Positions 59,514 through 64,000 of a DNA stretch of 64,000 bases are shown in pieces. The DNA lies in the NCBI GenBank assembly GCA_021299735.1, contig JAJTEM010000001.1, positions 304,624 to 368,623 of the forward strand, in the 5' to 3' direction. Positions within the stretch are counted from its first letter, which is position 1. Each line of letters begins with the position of its first letter. The DNA comes from Burkholderiales bacterium. Its GTDB lineage: Bacteria; Pseudomonadota; Gammaproteobacteria; Burkholderiales; Burkholderiaceae_B. Position numbers and translations under genes: made by a program. Under the pieces are notes generated by a model that saw only the letters and a program-made list of their open reading frames with translations, was not told the DNA's origin and ran no database searches.

Positions 59514-62500
59514 ATGAATTTCGTCCAAATTCCCGTCTACGGACAATCGGTTAAACCTGGCTTGGGGCTGCGTTTTCGTGGCAACTATTGGGTTTTTTTC
59601 GACAAGCGCACCGAGTTGTCGCCATGGCTGGCCTTGCATCGGGAATCGGTGAATGACACCGAACTGGATGAATTGTTACTGCATGGCTTTCCGCGTACCC
59701 GTACTGGCGAAACCGTAGATTGCATGGTGCTAAGCCACTTTGGCTTGGTGCAGGGCGAGCTGTACGCCGACGGTTTTTTTGTGGGCCGTAGCGAAAGGCA
59801 ACGCACAGCCGCCTTCACAGGCGACTTGCTGGTTGTAAAAATGCCGCTTGCTGCCAACCCGGAAAAAGATCTGCTTAACCCCAGCAGCATTTATTGGAGC
59901 AGCGAAACCCAATTACTGGCGCACCACCCGGGCACACCGGAATACGAACGCGGCAAAGCACTGGTAGAAATGGCAACTATATTGCTGGCCCGCTGGCGCG
60001 AACACGATTCGCAAAACCTCGAATTTAAAGTTCAACACCGCATTGCTGAATTGTGGGATGAAGGCAAAGCCATTGGTAGCGGTGTAGGTGCCGCAGCAAT
60101 GGGGTTTATCGAGGGTATTTGGAACCTGATCAAGGTGAGTGTTGAATTCACGGCCAATGCAATAAAAGCCACTTGCAACGGCCTTGAAACACTGATCAAT
60201 TCCAACTTCACGCAAATTCAGCAAATGCTGGTGGCCGCAGGCATGGCGGCCTACAACACCGCACAGGAAATGATTGCCACCCTGAAAGAGGGCATGCGCC
60301 TGTTCAACCTGATTGGCTCTGATCGTTTGTTGCGCACAGGCCTGTTTGAATTTCTCGATGGGTATTCCGAGAGCGTGCCCCACCTGCGCCGCCTGCGTAA
60401 TGCAGCTGCAGTGGTGGTTACCATCGGCATAGAAGTATTGCTGGCATTGGCCACTTTTGGCGGCAGCCTTGCAGCAGGCGCAGCGCGTGCGGGTGCAGCA
60501 GCGGCCCGTGGTGCCAGCAAAATTGGCCCCTTCACCAAAAAAGCGCTTGAACATTTGGCCCGCTTTGCAAATGCAGTTGAGAAAGCACTAACATCAAAAT
60601 TGCGTGCAAGCGAAGGCGTACCCAAAACTGCCTCAGCAAGCAAAGCGGCTGGCAACAGCACTGCCGCAAAAGGCCCCGATTCTAAAGCCCCCGACTCCAA
60701 GGGCACTCAAGCCAACCCCCAAAGGGCAAGCACACAGGGTGCCAATACCCCCAAAGTAGCCGAAACAAAAACCCAAGGCGAACCCATCAGCATGATCAAC
60801 GGTGAAGAACTGTTGCAATTGCTCGATTGTTCGCTGCCCGGTTTGGTGGGCCTGAACTGGCAACGCACCTACCGCAGTAGCCTTGCGGAGCAGGGCTTTA
60901 ATGCGGGGCTGGGCGCGGGTTGGGCACACCCATTAAGCCAGCACCTGCTGGCCCACGAGGGTGCACAGCAAAGCAGCCTGAACTACATTGACGAAGAAGG
61001 CCGCACGGTTTACTTCAAGCCTTTGAAGGTAGGCCAAAGCTGCACCAACACCAGCGAATTTTTAACCCTTACCCGCACCACTGAAATTGCCTACCGTCTG
61101 CAAGCCAGCAATGGTCTGGGTTTGGCATGGCATTTTGAACAGCTGCAAACAACGCCCGATGAATTACAGCGCTTCTCGCTGGTTCGCATTGAAGACGCTT
61201 TCGGCAATACACTTACAATCGAGCACACACAAGGCTTGCCCACACACGTGCGCAGCAGCCAAAGCACCTGGGTGCTGGGTTACAACGAACAAGGCTTGCT
61301 TGCACAAATTGCGCAACTGCCGCAATTGCCCCTAAGTCTCGAGGCTGACGAAACAGCAAACTACCTGGGCCTGAACCAGTTGGTACTGATGCAATACCGG
61401 TACAACGCACAAGGGCAGCTTGTGGCCGCAACCGATGCTGCAGGCTTTGAAGAACATTACGCCTACAACACACGCAACGTACTGGTACAGCGCACCCTGA
61501 AAAGTGGCTATAACATTTACTTTGAATGGGAGCAGGTGGGCGAAAATTCCCGCTGCATGCGCCAGTGGGGCGACCCTGTGCAGGGCCAGCCAACTTACCA
61601 TTACCGGTTTGAATGGGATATTCACGGCACGGGTGGTGCCGCCACCAACTCGGTGACCAATGCCGCCACTAATGTTGCAATTGACAGCCGCGGCGCCCGC
61701 ACCGAATACCAGTTCAATGCCCAAGGCCTGCCTGTATTTGAAAAAGGCCCCGAAGGTGCAATTGTACGCACACGCTACAACCCCAATGGGCAAGTGTTGG
61801 AACGCACCGATGCACTAGGCCACCGGGAGCAATTCCAGTACAACAGCCAAGGCCATTTGATTGGCTACACCAACAAGCTGGGGCAGGCGCACCAGTTTGA
61901 ATTAAACCTACAAGGCCAGGTACTCAAGCACACCGACCCAGCAGGATTTGTGCGCAGCTACACCTATACCGCAGAAGGGCTCTTGGCCAGCCACACCGAC
62001 GCAACCGGTGCCACCAATCGTTACCGCTACAACAGCCTGGGTTTGCTGTGTGTAATAACAAACCCACTGGGCCAAAGCACACGAATGTTGTACAACGCCC
62101 AAGGCCAAGTGCAGGCGCAAACCAATGCACTGGGGCAAAGCAGCACCTATCAGTTCGATGCCTGGGGGCGCCTGGCCAGTATTACCAACCCACAAGGGCG
62201 CAGCGCCTACTACGCCTACAACCTGATGGGCCGCTGCACCCGCACCAGCAACCACGAAGGCCTGATCACCGAATACAGCTACGGCCCGTTGGGCCAACTT
62301 CAAAGTATTACCGACCCCACCGGGCGCAGCACCGTTTATGAATACGCCGACAAACTAAGCCAGCCCACCGCGCGAATTGACGCACAAGGCTTCACCCTTC
62401 GTTACCGCTACGACAGCGAACGCAACCTTGTTGAACTGCAAAACGAGAATGGCCAAAGCTGCCATTTCGAATACGACCTTGCAGAAAGGCTGATTAAAGA

Positions 62501-64000
62501 AAGCGGCTTCGATGGGCGCGTACAAACCTACCAATACAATGCGGCAGGTCACCTACTTGAAAAGCAGGAATGGGGCGTGTTGCACAGCACAGCCAATGGT
62601 TTGTATCTGGACCAAATACCCGACCAGCCACTGGCCTATACACGCTACAAACGCGACGCCTTGGGCCGCCTGCTTAAAGCCCAACACAGCGATGGCGAAG
62701 AAGCCACTTTTGCCTACAACCTGCAAGGCCAACTGGTGCGTGCCGAAAATTCGCACCGCACGCTGCAATGGGAAGTGGATGCTGAAGGCCGCGTGCTTGC
62801 AGAGCTTCAAGACCAACACCGCATAGAACACAACTACAACCCTGCAGGCTGGCTAAAACAAACCGCCTGGGGCAGCATGGGTGTTGGCCTGCCTTCGGGT
62901 GCATTGGCATACCAATACAACGCCTTGGGTTTGCTTAGCGAAATCAACTTCAATGGCGAACTGCTCGCTCAATTTGAACGCGACACACTGGGCCGCGAAG
63001 TGCTTCGCAAACTCGGCAACAAAGTACACACCCAAAGCCTGTACGACCCACAAGGCAGGTTGGTGGGGCAAGTTAATCGAAGAACAAATGGCTCTAAAAC
63101 CGAACAAGGCGATGAACTTTCCCCCACCGTTTCCCGCAGGCGCTACTGCTACAACCAGCGCAACCAACTGGTACGCATCGACGACCAGGGCCACGGCACG
63201 AGCCTGTACCACTACGATTTGCTCGATCGCCTGCGCGTAGTAGAAGGCCCCACACCGGAAGCGTTTTTGTTCGACCCGGCCAGCAACTTGCTGGAAGCAC
63301 TGGAAGGGCAAGAAGCCACCGATGCGCAAGAAAGCCGAGCCCTGCCAGAACCGACCAGCCCCAATGCACGCAGGCCCCAACAAACCCCGGGCAACCGGCT
63401 AAAGCGCCAAGGCAACCGGCGTTTTACGTACGATGCACGTGGCAACCGCACAGAAGAAATAATCGAGCGCGGCCCACGCCGGGGGCAGGTAACACGCTAC
63501 AGCTACAACGCACAAAACCAGCTTGTTGAAGTGCGCACAGGTGTTGGCTCAAACGCCAGCACCAACGCCACCACCAACGCCACCACAACCCGCTACGCCT
63601 ACGATGCACTGGGCAGGCGGATTAGTAAAATCAGCCAGCATGGCGAGCAACAAAACACCGCCACGTTTTACTGGAATGGTGATGTGTTGTTGGGTGAAAT
63701 CAATGAGGGTGTAAGCAACACCAGCAGTGTCGGCAACACCAAACCCAGCCGCACCTATTTGTTCGAACCCTTCAGCTTCAAACCGCTGGCCTTGGTTCAA
63801 AACGGTGAGGTGTTTCATTACCACACCGACCACATTGGCACGCCGCGAGAAATCACCAACGCCCGCGCAGAAGTGGTGTGGTCCAGCACCTTCAAAACCT
63901 ACGGCGCACTGGCCGTAGCGCATGTGAACGAAGTGGACAACCCACTGCGCTTTCAAGGGCAATACCACGACGAAGAAACAGGGCTACACTACAACAGGCA
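59514..64000 (+). CDS. RHS / YD-repeat protein, 3' end beyond window (probable polymorphic toxin)
   Basis: An open frame of 1495+ codons with no stop before the window edge. Order: an unusual N-terminal domain (~1-290), a hydrophobic stretch (~297-320, probable membrane or chaperone-bound segment), a Ser/Ala/Lys/Pro-rich linker (~370-420), then an RHS N-terminal domain beginning about residue 422 (GEPISMINGEELLQLLDCSLPG), dozens of YD repeats (YRYNAQGQL, YQFDAWGRL types) and the RHS core-end motif RFQGQYHDEETGLHYNR at ~1479-1495. RHS proteins form a beta-cocoon shell round a C-terminal toxin that varies between strains. No PAAR motif is seen. The toxin and any immunity gene lie outside. Confidence 0.9.
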   Translation, partial: MNFVQIPVYGQSVKPGLGLRFRGNYWVFFDKRTELSPWLALHRESVNDTELDELLLHGFPRTRTGETVDCMVLSHFGLVQGELYADGFFVGRSERQRTAAFTGDLLVVKMPLAANPEKDLLNPSSIYWSSETQLLAHHPGTPEYERGKALVEMATILLARWREHDSQNLEFKVQHRIAELWDEGKAIGSGVGAAAMGFIEGIWNLIKVSVEFTANAIKATCNGLETLINSNFTQIQQMLVAAGMAAYNTAQEMIATLKEGMRLFNLIGSDRLLRTGLFEFLDGYSESVPHLRRLRNAAAVVVTIGIEVLLALATFGGSLAAGAARAGAAAARGASKIGPFTKKALEHLARFANAVEKALTSKLRASEGVPKTASASKAAGNSTAAKGPDSKAPDSKGTQANPQRASTQGANTPKVAETKTQGEPISMINGEELLQLLDCSLPGLVGLNWQRTYRSSLAEQGFNAGLGAGWAHPLSQHLLAHEGAQQSSLNYIDEEGRTVYFKPLKVGQSCTNTSEFLTLTRTTEIAYRLQASNGLGLAWHFEQLQTTPDELQRFSLVRIEDAFGNTLTIEHTQGLPTHVRSSQSTWVLGYNEQGLLAQIAQLPQLPLSLEADETANYLGLNQLVLMQYRYNAQGQLVAATDAAGFEEHYAYNTRNVLVQRTLKSGYNIYFEWEQVGENSRCMRQWGDPVQGQPTYHYRFEWDIHGTGGAATNSVTNAATNVAIDSRGARTEYQFNAQGLPVFEKGPEGAIVRTRYNPNGQVLERTDALGHREQFQYNSQGHLIGYTNKLGQAHQFELNLQGQVLKHTDPAGFVRSYTYTAEGLLASHTDATGATNRYRYNSLGLLCVITNPLGQSTRMLYNAQGQVQAQTNALGQSSTYQFDAWGRLASITNPQGRSAYYAYNLMGRCTRTSNHEGLITEYSYGPLGQLQSITDPTGRSTVYEYADKLSQPTARIDAQGFTLRYRYDSERNLVELQNENGQSCHFEYDLAERLIKESGFDGRVQTYQYNAAGHLLEKQEWGVLHSTANGLYLDQIPDQPLAYTRYKRDALGRLLKAQHSDGEEATFAYNLQGQLVRAENSHRTLQWEVDAEGRVLAELQDQHRIEHNYNPAGWLKQTAWGSMGVGLPSGALAYQYNALGLLSEINFNGELLAQFERDTLGREVLRKLGNKVHTQSLYDPQGRLVGQVNRRTNGSKTEQGDELSPTVSRRRYCYNQRNQLVRIDDQGHGTSLYHYDLLDRLRVVEGPTPEAFLFDPASNLLEALEGQEATDAQESRALPEPTSPNARRPQQTPGNRLKRQGNRRFTYDARGNRTEEIIERGPRRGQVTRYSYNAQNQLVEVRTGVGSNASTNATTNATTTRYAYDALGRRISKISQHGEQQNTATFYWNGDVLLGEINEGVSNTSSVGNTKPSRTYLFEPFSFKPLALVQNGEVFHYHTDHIGTPREITNARAEVVWSSTFKTYGALAVAHVNEVDNPLRFQGQYHDEETGLHYNR

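Noticed and set aside
59585..60929. Several minus-strand frames opposite the RHS gene N-terminal part
   Set aside because: The plus strand is continuously open from 59514 and gives RHS motifs; the opposite frames are Cys/Ala-rich shadows.
63541..63600. Short ACCAACGCC-type repeats in the RHS gene
   Set aside because: A brief Asn/Ala/Thr low-complexity run within the coding frame; no sign of an independent element.

Overview
This window looks like a chromosomal segment of a free-living betaproteobacterium, most likely of the order Burkholderiales. That is an inference from gene content and order: a DUF2244-coxB-coxA-small assembly protein-ctaG-DUF2970-coxC-DUF2909-SURF1-ctaA-ctaB-sco block, a gpmA/rhodanese/grxC/secB/gpsA/trmL/comF housekeeping run, and a type II secretion operon with a divergent gspC. 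The genus cannot be fixed from the sequence alone. Nearly all genes are intact; there is no clear insertion sequence, prophage, tRNA, rRNA or CRISPR array.

Layout. (1) 1-7714: the end of an ExoD-like gene, then a leucine/isovalerate (liu) degradation cluster: a DsbA-fold isomerase, both methylcrotonyl-CoA carboxylase subunits, methylglutaconyl-CoA hydratase and HMG-CoA lyase. An outer-membrane barrel gene on the other strand and a small unknown gene interrupt it. (2) 7764-24307: a complete type II secretion set (G-H-I-J-K-L-M-N-D-E-F on the minus strand, C divergent). It continues without a gap into two tandem, duplicated response-regulator/sensor-kinase pairs. (3) 24304-30488: DUF3108 and M15-peptidase genes, a HAD nucleotidase, MoeB, a carboxy-terminal processing protease, EnvC and phosphoglycerate mutase. 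(4) 30594-35691: rhodanese, glutaredoxin, SecB, GpsA, then a 560-bp gene-free island that is a long imperfect inverted repeat, then TrmL, ComF and a BioC-like methyltransferase.

(5) 35776-45682: a promoter and a full caa3-type cytochrome c oxidase locus with its copper and heme A assembly factors. (6) 45710-52783: a pseudo-C39-like protein beside a FecR/retention-module-like acidic protein, a glutathione transferase, the heat-shock sigma factor rpoH under a perfect CIRCE operator, an orphan LuxR-type regulator, a TPR-like protein, a beta-propeller lipoprotein and an alpha/beta hydrolase. (7) 52725-59405: an AraC-type regulator, a DUF4149 protein, a Baeyer-Villiger-type monooxygenase, then a coupled acetolactate-synthase-like/aldehyde dehydrogenase pair and an XRE regulator. 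(8) 59514-64000: a giant RHS/YD-repeat protein that runs off the window just before its variable C-terminal (probable toxin) domain.

How parts work together. The liu enzymes turn 3-methylcrotonyl-CoA into acetyl-CoA and acetoacetate. The two kinase/regulator pairs are probably co-transcribed with the secretion machine and may adjust envelope or secretion functions. The cox block encodes both the terminal oxidase and the means to metallate it. The points most worth checking are the covarying inverted repeat at 32951-33509, the T2SS-linked duplicated two-component systems, the CIRCE element in front of rpoH, the pseudo-peptidase/FecR-like pair, and the RHS locus with its hairpin leader.
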